40,448 bases of DNA from Paludibacteraceae bacterium (GTDB lineage Bacteria; Bacteroidota; Bacteroidia; Bacteroidales; Paludibacteraceae), in NCBI GenBank assembly GCA_017412245.1, contig JAFPYI010000040.1, forward strand, positions 1 to 40,448, written 5' to 3'. This document shows positions 33,179 to 40,448 of the stretch, piece by piece. The position numbers were made by a program, and so were the translations under genes. Numbering within the stretch: position 1 is the stretch's first letter; the number at the start of each line of letters is the position of its first letter. Under the pieces are notes generated by a model that saw only the letters and a list, made by a program, of their open reading frames with translations, had not been told where the DNA came from and searched no databases.

Positions 33179-33958
33179 TTATACCGCTTTCACCTCAATA
33201 CCTATGCCGCGAAGACGAGAAGCTATACCTGCCGGAATCACGCGGTCGGTTACTATACAGTCCAGTTCATTCACGTCAGCTACATGGACATAACTGCGTT
33301 TATTGAATTTCGAGGAATCAAAAACGGCTATCACTTTCGCTGCTTGTTGAATCATCACTTGGTTTAGCAATGCCTCTTCAAGACTCGGTGTGGATACTCC
33401 GTTCTCTAATGAGAATGAGTCTACACCCAGGAATAACTTATATCCACTAAAATTACGAAGCACCGACAAGGCTAATGGTCCTACTGTTGAGTGACTATTC
33501 ACACGAACATTTCCACCCAGCAGCACAACGTCAAATCGCTTATACGTCATCAACTCTGTAGCTATATTCATCGCATTGGTGATGATATGCAGATTATGGA
33601 AACTGCCTAAATGACGTGCTACCTCCAACGTGGTTGTACCGGAATCTAACATTATAAAATCACCATCCTTAATCATCTTGGCGGCCTCTGCTCCAATACG
33701 TTCTTTCTCGCGAACATTGAACATCTGCTTTTTTGTAATCGCAGTATCACCGTTCTCATTCTCAATTGGTTTACGCATTGCTCCACCACGAGTGCGAACA
33801 ATCAAATTTCGGTTTTGAAGAACTGTGAGATCTTTGCGAATCGTGACCTCCGAAATACCGGTCTCGCGACTGAGGTCGGTTACCTTGACCTCTTCGCTAT
33901 GCTCTAAAAGTCTTAAAATAAGGGCTCTACGCTCTTTTGCTGATGATGTCATATTCAT
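33179..33958 (-). CDS. DeoR/GlpR-family repressor, candidate AgaR-like regulator
   Basis: The 259-residue cytoplasmic regulator has an N-terminal DeoR helix-turn-helix (KVTDLSRETGISEVTIRKDL, 25-44) and the GGAMRK linker. The C-terminal sugar-phosphate sensing domain has the family motif LDSGTTT (104-110), followed by GGNVRVNSHSTVGPLAL and VFDSSKF. The ATG at 33958 is chosen because it lies downstream of a good promoter; the open frame to 34204 would extend over that promoter. It heads the catabolic operon and is divergent from the lipoprotein/GH36/SusC operon. The intergenic region contains many TTTCG half-sites, as expected for DeoR-family operators, so it probably represses both directions until a sugar phosphate binds; that is inference. 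Confidence 0.88.
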   Translation of the reverse strand: MNMTSSAKERRALILRLLEHSEEVKVTDLSRETGISEVTIRKDLTVLQNRNLIVRTRGGAMRKPIENENGDTAITKKQMFNVREKERIGAEAAKMIKDGDFIMLDSGTTTLEVARHLGSFHNLHIITNAMNIATELMTYKRFDVVLLGGNVRVNSHSTVGPLALSVLRNFSGYKLFLGVDSFSLENGVSTPSLEEALLNQVMIQQAAKVIAVFDSSKFNKRSYVHVADVNELDCIVTDRVIPAGIASRLRGIGIEVKAV

Positions 33959-33991
33959 GATATTTTGCTTTAAATCTACGATTTGACGGCG

Positions 33992-34021
33992 CAAAAATAC
34001 TACTTTTTTTTGATTTGTCAA
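33992..34021 (-). promoter_or_regulatory. Promoter of the DeoR/catabolic operon
   Basis: Minus-strand -7 box TATTTTTG (33992-33999) and -33 TTG (34019-34021) are 19 bp apart, with an A-rich spacer. Confidence 0.7.
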
Positions 34022-34308
34022 TAGTTTATTTATATGTTTTGTAACATATTTCCGAAACATTTGCCAGTAAAACACTGAAAATGAGCTATTTATACTTTCG
34101 CAAACCATATTTCGTAATGTTTCGATAATAGACCTTCCATATACATTACTCAAAAAAAAATTGCCCAAAAAGGTGATTTTATTATTTCGATAATTTCGAA
34201 ACATTGCGAAATATGGTTTCGATGTTTTTATGCGACACTAATCGTTTGATTTTGTGAAAGTTATATGCATTTCGCGGAAAATATGTTGTAAAGCATAATA
34301 TCAATATA

Positions 34309-34339
34309 TTGTTTTATTCCATAAAAAGTAGTAACTTTG
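34309..34339 (+). promoter_or_regulatory. Promoter of the amidohydrolase/GH36/SusC operon
   Basis: The -33 TTG (34309-34311) and -7 box TAACTTTG (34332-34339) are 20 bp apart; the leader to the ATG at 34384 is about 35 bases. Confidence 0.72.
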
Positions 34340-34383
34340 CGCCACATTTGAAATAAAAGCAACACGCTTAACACTTTTGAATT

Positions 34384-35481
34384 ATGAAAAAACACGTATT
34401 ATTTCTTCTTGCTGCAGCAGCCTTTACATTCTCTGCATGCGGCAGTCATGAAAACACAACCGAAACATCTTCGGCTGACAAAATCCTACTGAAGGATTTC
34501 AGTCCTGTAGTGGTCAACAACATTCCTGTTACCAAGGTAGAACGTGCAAAATTCGACATCATCGACATGCATGCTCACGATTATGCTTCGAATCTTGAGG
34601 AGATTGAGCAATGGACTAAGGTCATGGACCAAGTGGGTGTGCTCAATACAGCTGTTATGCACTGCTCATGGATCGGACGTCCGTTTGAAGAGTATGTAGA
34701 AGCATATGCTCCGTTTAAGGATCGTTTCCGTTTCTGGTGCTGCTTCGATTATACCGATATGAGCGAAGAGGGTATTCAAAAAGCTTGCGAGACCTTGGAA
34801 CGCTATCATGAGATGGGTGCTATTGGTGTAGGCGAGTTAGGAGACAAAGGTGAAGGTGATACATATGCTCGTCCCGGTGACGGAAAAGGCATTCATATTG
34901 ACGACCCGCGTATCAAACCGCTTATTGAAAAAGCCGGCGAATTGAAGATGCCTATCAGCATCCATATTGCAGAACCATATTGGATGTATCTGCCGATGGA
35001 CGAAACTAACGATGGTTTGGTAAATGCTGTAACATGGCATGTTGACACAACCAATTGTTTGGGTTATAACCAGTTGGTGCAAACATTCGAGAATGCAATA
35101 CGTGATAACCCGAATACCATTTTTATCGCGTGCCACTATCTGAACATGTCGCATGATTGGCCACGTCTGGGTGCGCTGCTTGATAAATATCCGAATATGT
35201 ATGTGGACATTGCAGCACGTGTAGCAGAGTCTGCTCATACTCCGCGTGCGACGCGCGAGTTCCTTATTAAGTACCAAGACCGCGTACTCTTCGGTACGGA
35301 CAATGGAATGGAAGCTTCTATGTATCAAACCATCTTCCGTGTATTGGAGAGTAATGATGAGCATTTCTATGCTCCGGAACTCGGATACCATTGGGCTCTC
35401 TCCGGATTCAATCTGCCGGACGAAGTGCTGAAGAAAATTTATCACGACAACGCAGAGCGTATCTTGACCGAATATAAATAA
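34384..35481 (+). CDS. Amidohydrolase-2 family lipoprotein
   Basis: The 365-residue protein has a lipoprotein signal MKKHVLFLLAAAAFTFSAC (Cys19), so it should be in the envelope, which is unusual for this mostly cytoplasmic family. The TIM-barrel metal residues are visible: DMHAHD (His63, His65), IHIAEP (His194), ACHYLN (His251) and the aspartate of FGTDNG (Asp306). The family covers decarboxylases and lactonases acting on varied carboxylated or cyclic substrates, so the substrate cannot be read. It is the first gene of the plus-strand operon, followed after 39 bases by the GH36 enzyme, suggesting it acts on the same glycan or a modification of it. Confidence 0.85.
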   Translation: MKKHVLFLLAAAAFTFSACGSHENTTETSSADKILLKDFSPVVVNNIPVTKVERAKFDIIDMHAHDYASNLEEIEQWTKVMDQVGVLNTAVMHCSWIGRPFEEYVEAYAPFKDRFRFWCCFDYTDMSEEGIQKACETLERYHEMGAIGVGELGDKGEGDTYARPGDGKGIHIDDPRIKPLIEKAGELKMPISIHIAEPYWMYLPMDETNDGLVNAVTWHVDTTNCLGYNQLVQTFENAIRDNPNTIFIACHYLNMSHDWPRLGALLDKYPNMYVDIAARVAESAHTPRATREFLIKYQDRVLFGTDNGMEASMYQTIFRVLESNDEHFYAPELGYHWALSGFNLPDEVLKKIYHDNAERILTEYK

Positions 35482-35520
35482 GGTTATCACGATAAGCAGA
35501 CATACGAAAAAACAGGTCTC

Positions 35521-37395
35521 ATGAAAAGAATAGCACTATACACATTGGTACTTGCGGCAGGCTTTTTAACCGCTTGTGCGCCTAAATCCGAAACGGAAAA
35601 ACTTTTCTGCGCTGAAGTAGAAATGGCATCTTTCCCATTCAAACAAGATGGTTTCAATGTAGTTAAGCAGCAGACTGTAACGCCGGTGGAAGGTGTTGAA
35701 GGACTGGAAGTGATTGAGACTTCGTTCATCAACTTGGGCAAGCCGATTACCGTAAATGCCTACGAACTATGTCGTACTTCGATGGAGGCGAAAGACACGG
35801 TAGTTTGGTCACTTCAACCCAGCAGTTCTTCCGCACGACAAGATTGGGTACTGCCTGTTACGCCGGGATTCCAAAAAGAGAATTATCTCGGTATGAATAA
35901 CTGCGATTATGGCGGCGGTATTCCAATGATTGACCTTTGGCAACGCGATGGTGGTATGGCTATCGGATTGTTTGAGCCTGTGTTGCGTATGATTTCTATG
36001 CCAATTGAGTGGAAGGCTTACAGTAAAGATGTTACTGCTTCTCTACATTATAACCTACCGGAACCGATCGTTTTGGAGAAAGGTGACACACTCCAATGTT
36101 TCAAAGCATTCCGCTATACGCATACCGGAGACTATTTCAACGCATTACGCACCTTCTCGGAATATATGCAGCAAAACGAAGGAATCCGTATGCAACCTTC
36201 TGAGCCCGAAGCATTCGAACCTGTTTGGTGCGCTTGGGGATATGGACGTATGTTTACTATCAATGAGGTTATCGGAACCTTAGATAAAGTAGCAGAATTA
36301 GGATTCAAATGGGTGGATGTAGATGACGGTTACCAAATTGCAGAAGGAGATTGGAATACCAATAGTCGTTTCCCGGGAGGAGACAAAGACATGCGTCGCA
36401 TGACCAATGAGATTCACCGTCGCGGCATGAAAGCCAAACTATGGTGGGCACCATTGGCTGCTGACCCTGGAACAAAAATACTCAAAGAGCATCCGGAGAT
36501 GTTACTCCGTACTGAAGAGTGGGCACCCGAGTTCATTACTTGGTGGGATAGTTGGTATCTGTCACCTGTCAATCCTGCCGTAGATGCCTATACTAATGAC
36601 CTGCTGAAGATGTTCTTACAGACATGGAATTTCGATGGTCTCAAGATTGACGGTCAACACCTCAATTGTTGTTTACCGGACTACAACGAAGCTTCTCAAC
36701 TGGAGAGTCCTTGGCAAGCACCGGAAGAGATGCCAACGTATTTCGGCAAAGTATTGGCTGAAGCACGTCAGTATAAACCGGATGTTGTGGTGCAAGTTTG
36801 CCCGTGCGGATGTGCAGTTAATTATTTCATTCTGCCTAACATCAACCAAGCAGTAGCTTCTGATCCGATGTCCTCTTGCCAAGTGCGCATGAAACGTAAA
36901 GCATATGCAGCTATGGCTCCGGATCTCGCATATTATGGCGACCATGTGGAACTCACGGACGGAGGAAACGATTTTGCTTCGCAGATTGGTACCGGTTCTG
37001 TGATTGGTACAAAATTCACATGGCCGAAAGATAATCCTCTTTGGGCCGAAGGTCCGTTTGTTCTCACTCCCGAGAAAGAAGCCCTCATACGCAAATGGGT
37101 ACGTATATATAAGGAGAACAATCTCGCTCGCGGTGAGTATATCAATTTATACAGTTGGGGATTCGATTATCCGGAAGGACACGTCATCCGTCAGAACGGA
37201 GCACTCTACTATGCTTTCTATGCCGATTCATTTGACGGTACCATCGAGCTCCGCGGATTGGAACCGGGCATGACCTATACCGCAGTTGAATATACGGCTG
37301 ACGAACCTCGTTCATTTAAGGTAAAAGGAGACGATCCTTATATTACAGCGCAGTTTAAACGTGATTATCTAATCAAACTAACAGCAGATAACTAA
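35521..37395 (+). CDS. GH36-type alpha-galactosidase or alpha-N-acetylgalactosaminidase lipoprotein
   Basis: The 624-residue lipoprotein (lipobox FLTAC, Cys19) carries a beta-sandwich N-terminal domain (about 25-225), a clan-D TIM barrel (about 230-545) and a C-terminal beta domain. Barrel motifs are WCAWGYG (236-242), WVDVDDGYQ (264-272), RGMKAKLWWAP (301-311), DGLKIDGQH with nucleophile Asp377, and the SDP motif with candidate acid/base Asp448 followed by Q-x-R. These positions follow GH36/GH27 alpha-galactosidases. With an AgaS-type pathway divergently encoded, terminal alpha-GalNAc is an attractive substrate, but alpha-galactose cannot be excluded. It lies 39 bases after the amidohydrolase and 32 bases before SusC. 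Confidence 0.87.
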   Translation: MKRIALYTLVLAAGFLTACAPKSETEKLFCAEVEMASFPFKQDGFNVVKQQTVTPVEGVEGLEVIETSFINLGKPITVNAYELCRTSMEAKDTVVWSLQPSSSSARQDWVLPVTPGFQKENYLGMNNCDYGGGIPMIDLWQRDGGMAIGLFEPVLRMISMPIEWKAYSKDVTASLHYNLPEPIVLEKGDTLQCFKAFRYTHTGDYFNALRTFSEYMQQNEGIRMQPSEPEAFEPVWCAWGYGRMFTINEVIGTLDKVAELGFKWVDVDDGYQIAEGDWNTNSRFPGGDKDMRRMTNEIHRRGMKAKLWWAPLAADPGTKILKEHPEMLLRTEEWAPEFITWWDSWYLSPVNPAVDAYTNDLLKMFLQTWNFDGLKIDGQHLNCCLPDYNEASQLESPWQAPEEMPTYFGKVLAEARQYKPDVVVQVCPCGCAVNYFILPNINQAVASDPMSSCQVRMKRKAYAAMAPDLAYYGDHVELTDGGNDFASQIGTGSVIGTKFTWPKDNPLWAEGPFVLTPEKEALIRKWVRIYKENNLARGEYINLYSWGFDYPEGHVIRQNGALYYAFYADSFDGTIELRGLEPGMTYTAVEYTADEPRSFKVKGDDPYITAQFKRDYLIKLTADN

Positions 37396-37427
37396 TAACT
37401 ATTTTTACTAACTAATATCTCTATTTC

Positions 37428-40400
37428 ATGAAACGATTACAAGCAATCTTTTTCAGCCTACTGATCGCTGGTATTGCTTTCGCTAACATCAACGTGAAAG
37501 GTAAGGTTATCGATGCCGACACTTCGGAACCGATGATTGGTGTAAGTGTCTTGGTAATGGGTACAACTTCTGGTACGGTGACGGACTTTGACGGTAATTT
37601 TGAACTATCAGTACCGGACAAAGCTACTCTTCAATTATCGTATCTTGGTTACAAAACCATTGAGATTCGTGCTATGGAAAACATGTCTATTATCATGGAA
37701 ACCGATGCACAACAACTTCAAGAAGTTGTCTCTTTAGGTTATTCTGCCGTAAAAAAAGCAGAGTTGAGTTCTGCTGTTGTAACGGTATCCGCAGATCAAC
37801 TGACAGATGTTACAACTAGTGATGTCGGTAACATGCTACAAGGTAAAATCGCCGGTGTTCAAATTAGCAACTCAACAGGTCAACCGGGTGCAGGCGCCGA
37901 AATCCGTATCCGCGGTACAGGTTCTATCACAGCTGCTGCTGATCCTGTGTATGTCGTAGATGGTGTCATGGGTGGTAATTTTAACCCTAACGATGTAGAA
38001 AGCATCTCAGTATTGAAAGATGCAGGTGCCACCGGTATTTACGGTGCAGCCGCGGCAGGTGGTGTTATCGTTGTCACCACAAAATCGGGTAAACGTAACG
38101 AAAAACCCCGTATTACCATGCGTGCTACAGTAGGTGGAACTCAACCTTTGTTTGGTAATTTTGTAACGATGAAATCAGAGGAGTTATACAATTATCAAAA
38201 GCAAATGTACAAAGATAAAGGTTTCAAAGGATCTGCTATTAACGGCGAGATTCCTGCCACATTACTCGATGAAGATCATGATTGGAAGAAGTTCTTCTTC
38301 AAGAATGGCCTAACCCAAAACTACTACGTCTCAATTGCAGGTGGTGGACAAAAACTTGGTTACTATGCATCGTTTGACTATTATAAACAAGATGGTACTT
38401 TTATTAATACCGGTTTTGAACGCTACTCTGGTCGTGTTAATTTGAATGCCGAAGTTGCCAAATGGTTAGATATGAAAGTAAGCGCCTATTTTGACAAATC
38501 CAAGTCAGAAAGCGAAGCTTCATGGAGAATGATGAATGATGCATACACCAAGTTGCCATGGGATAGCCCATATGATGCAGAAGGAAATCTTGTATACATC
38601 TCATCTCCAAAACGTCCGGATGGTGGCAAGTGGTACTCACAAGACAAATGGAATGCGCTTCACAATGCCCAATATGATTATTCGCGCGGTGGAGGACTCT
38701 CGATGGGGGTGGATATGCAACTTAACTTCCATATCACAGATTGGTTGACACTTCAATCATCCAACCGATTCTCACACAGTAATGGTAAGTGGACATCCTA
38801 TGAGGACCCACGTACTTTCCATCCGGAATATGCTAATGGTTATATGGAGGAATCCCTTGACCAATCAAATTCATTTGGTACAACCAACATCTTAAAGGCA
38901 CAATACCAATGGGGGACTCATTCTGTCAATGGTATGATTGGTTATGAGTATGGCCTCTGGAATAGCGAATATACCACTGCAGGCGGTACCGGCATGCCGA
39001 ATGGCGTGGATGCTCTCAATGCTACTGTTCCTCAAACAATTGCAGGTTATAAGACTCTTGGAGCCGGATGGGCCGCATTTATACAAGCGGGCTACGATTA
39101 TGGGAAACGTTATTTTATTAATGCCACATTCCGTGCAGAAGCTAGTTCGACATTTGCTCCTGAGCATCGTGTAGGTTACTTCCCATCTGTAGCCGCCAGT
39201 TGGTTAATTTCCAATGAAGAGTTTATGAAAGACCAAAAAGTGGTTAGTTTCTTAAAACTCCGCGCTTCCTATGGTATTACGGGTAATAACAACATACCGG
39301 CATATAAATATTTGTCTACGTATTCACTCAGTACCAAATATCAAAATGTCACAACCGCAGTTGCAACTCGTCTAAGCAATCCGCTGCTTTGTTGGGAAAC
39401 TGCACATATGGCAGCTATTGGTATTGATCTCACGTTCATCGATCGCATCGATATGTCTATTGACCTCTATAACACGGATAATACAGGTCTATTGCTCAAT
39501 GTACCGGTAGCTCCGTCTACGGGTTTCTTTGAGATTACCAAGAACGCAGGTACTGTTCGTAATCAAGGTATTGAATACCGTCTCGATGCACAAGTACTTA
39601 AAATGAAGGATGTACGTTGGGATCTCGGTTTCAACATTGGTTTCAACCGTAATCGCGTGACGTCATTGCCAAACCATATCCCATTCCTACAAAGTGCTAA
39701 TGCAGTTAACCAACAGGTTAAAGAAGGTCAAGATATTTTCTCTTGGTATTTGAAAGAATGGGCAGGAGTTGATCCTGAAAATGGTGATCCATTATGGTAT
39801 GTTATAGATGCAGATGGCAACAAAACAACCACTAATAAATATAATGATGCCACAGAACACGTAGTTGGGAAAGCTACTCCATTGTTCCAAGGTGGTTTAA
39901 ACACTCAAATTAGTTGGAAAGGTCTTGCACTTAATATCAACACAAACTTCACATACGGCAACAAAGTATATAACTATAATCGTCAGGCGTTGGATGCAGA
40001 TGGTGCATATCTCGGCTATGGACAATATTCCATTGAGCATTCAAAACTGGGGTGGAGTCGTTGGCAACAGCCGGGAGATATTGCGACCCATCCAAAGGCT
40101 GTGCTGAATGGAAATCAAAGTTCTAATGATGTATCTTCACGTTATTTAGAGGATGGTTCCTTCTTCCGTTTGAAGAATATCACTTTGAGTTATGATTTCT
40201 GTGCGACGCTAATTCCTAAAAAATACATGAGTAAACTCCGTGTGTACATCTCAGCAGATAATATTGCTACTGCGACCAAATTCTCTGGGATGGACCCAGA
40301 AGTTAGCATTAGCACTTCCACTTATTCATTGGCAGGTATGTATGCAGACCAATATCCTGTGGCACGTAATATCGTGGGAGGTATTGAGATAGAATTCTAA
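37428..40400 (+). CDS. SusC/RagA-type TonB-dependent outer-membrane transporter
   Basis: The 990-residue protein has a signal peptide (MKRLQAIFFSLLIAGIAFA). A carboxypeptidase-regulatory-like domain follows at about 23-95 (VKGKVIDADTSEPMIGVSV, GTVTDFDGNFEL, LSYLGYKT), then a plug (about 100-225) with GNMLQGKIAGVQIS, IRIRGTGSITAAADPVYVVD and LKDAGATGIYGAAAAGGVIV, and then a long beta-barrel ending in a C-terminal phenylalanine (GGIEIEF), as outer-membrane barrels do. It imports glycan fragments with a SusD lipoprotein partner, which should be encoded just beyond the right edge of the window. It is in the same operon as the amidohydrolase and GH36 genes and is complete in the window. Confidence 0.96.
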   Translation: MKRLQAIFFSLLIAGIAFANINVKGKVIDADTSEPMIGVSVLVMGTTSGTVTDFDGNFELSVPDKATLQLSYLGYKTIEIRAMENMSIIMETDAQQLQEVVSLGYSAVKKAELSSAVVTVSADQLTDVTTSDVGNMLQGKIAGVQISNSTGQPGAGAEIRIRGTGSITAAADPVYVVDGVMGGNFNPNDVESISVLKDAGATGIYGAAAAGGVIVVTTKSGKRNEKPRITMRATVGGTQPLFGNFVTMKSEELYNYQKQMYKDKGFKGSAINGEIPATLLDEDHDWKKFFFKNGLTQNYYVSIAGGGQKLGYYASFDYYKQDGTFINTGFERYSGRVNLNAEVAKWLDMKVSAYFDKSKSESEASWRMMNDAYTKLPWDSPYDAEGNLVYISSPKRPDGGKWYSQDKWNALHNAQYDYSRGGGLSMGVDMQLNFHITDWLTLQSSNRFSHSNGKWTSYEDPRTFHPEYANGYMEESLDQSNSFGTTNILKAQYQWGTHSVNGMIGYEYGLWNSEYTTAGGTGMPNGVDALNATVPQTIAGYKTLGAGWAAFIQAGYDYGKRYFINATFRAEASSTFAPEHRVGYFPSVAASWLISNEEFMKDQKVVSFLKLRASYGITGNNNIPAYKYLSTYSLSTKYQNVTTAVATRLSNPLLCWETAHMAAIGIDLTFIDRIDMSIDLYNTDNTGLLLNVPVAPSTGFFEITKNAGTVRNQGIEYRLDAQVLKMKDVRWDLGFNIGFNRNRVTSLPNHIPFLQSANAVNQQVKEGQDIFSWYLKEWAGVDPENGDPLWYVIDADGNKTTTNKYNDATEHVVGKATPLFQGGLNTQISWKGLALNINTNFTYGNKVYNYNRQALDADGAYLGYGQYSIEHSKLGWSRWQQPGDIATHPKAVLNGNQSSNDVSSRYLEDGSFFRLKNITLSYDFCATLIPKKYMSKLRVYISADNIATATKFSGMDPEVSISTSTYSLAGMYADQYPVARNIVGGIEIEF

Positions 40401-40448
40401 TGTGTGTAAGGTTACTGAATAATATTATATTTAATATATTTAATATAT

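Larger units (their letters stand above)
33959..34383. promoter_or_regulatory. Divergent control region with about ten TTTCG/CGAAA half-sites and a 22-bp inverted repeat
   Basis: This 425-bp AT-rich stretch has no credible gene. TTTCG or its complement occurs at 34053, 34096, 34110, 34120, 34185, 34194, 34197, 34207, 34217 and 34270. Arms 34103-34124 and 34197-34218 form an inverted repeat matching at 21 of 22 positions, 72 bp apart. These lie between the minus promoter at 33992 and the plus promoter at 34309. Confidence 0.75.

Noticed and set aside
33959-34204. N-terminal extension of the DeoR regulator frame
   Set aside because: The extra residues are low-complexity, cross the promoter and operator-like repeats, and are not part of the DeoR family.
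40401-40448. AT-rich repeats at the right edge
   Set aside because: Only 48 bases of A/T-rich sequence after the SusC stop are visible; nothing can be assigned, although a SusD gene is expected beyond.

Overview
The window looks like a chromosomal segment of a gut-type member of the Bacteroidota, most likely order Bacteroidales. Evidence: promoters of the Bacteroidetes sigma type (TTTG, about 20 bp, TAnnTTTG) precede at least nine transcription units; there is a SusC/RagA TonB-dependent transporter, many signal-peptide and lipoprotein hydrolases, Fib_succ/DUF4846-type secreted proteins, and a short C-terminal tail (pattern like YNVLGQKV) resembling the end of a type IX secretion sorting domain. 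No phage, insertion sequence, CRISPR array or rRNA was seen. I did not try to name a genus.

Layout. 1-3663 (minus): 3'-truncated glucuronate isomerase uxaC, iron-type superoxide dismutase, and a secreted Fib_succ-like/DUF4846 fusion. 3751-4746 (plus): long-chain polyprenyl diphosphate synthase, driven by a promoter that overlaps the divergent one. 4812-6180 (minus): sufC and a short sufD, without sufB. 6259-6542 (minus): three tRNAs (Gly-GCC, Leu-CAG, Leu-GAG). 6698-10180 (minus): a PNGase F-like lipoprotein followed by a fused NfnA-NfnB-type flavoprotein. 10351-14195 (plus): DUF4874/DUF4832 secreted protein, a HAD phosphatase/NahK-like sugar-1-kinase fusion, and a CBM9-like protein. 14196-14422: a convergent intergenic region full of short repeats.

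14423-33958 (minus): a long run which, read in transcription order, is a DeoR regulator, an AgaS-type SIS isomerase/deaminase, a GatZ/KbaZ-type tagatose-bisphosphate aldolase subunit, a CE7-like esterase lipoprotein, a PfkB sugar kinase, four related secreted metallophosphoesterases (three carrying an N-terminal parallel beta-helix), and finally a beta-helix protein with its own promoter. 34384-40400 (plus, divergent): an amidohydrolase lipoprotein, a GH36-type alpha-galactosidase lipoprotein and a SusC transporter.

Working together (inference): the right half looks like a polysaccharide-utilisation locus for an alpha-galactoside or alpha-GalNAc-containing glycan. The surface GH36 enzyme, esterase and amidohydrolase trim it, SusC imports it, and the AgaS-PfkB-GatZ set carries amino-galactose through tagatose-6-phosphate to triose phosphates under a DeoR/AgaR-like repressor. 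The 425-bp divergent control region carries about ten TTTCG half-sites. The unusual part is the physical linkage of this sugar pathway to four secreted metallophosphoesterases, which suggests a phosphorylated glycan, or phosphate recovery coupled to glycan use. The left-centre pair of divergent units (PNGase F-like enzyme against HAD-NahK fusion) may similarly handle N-glycans.
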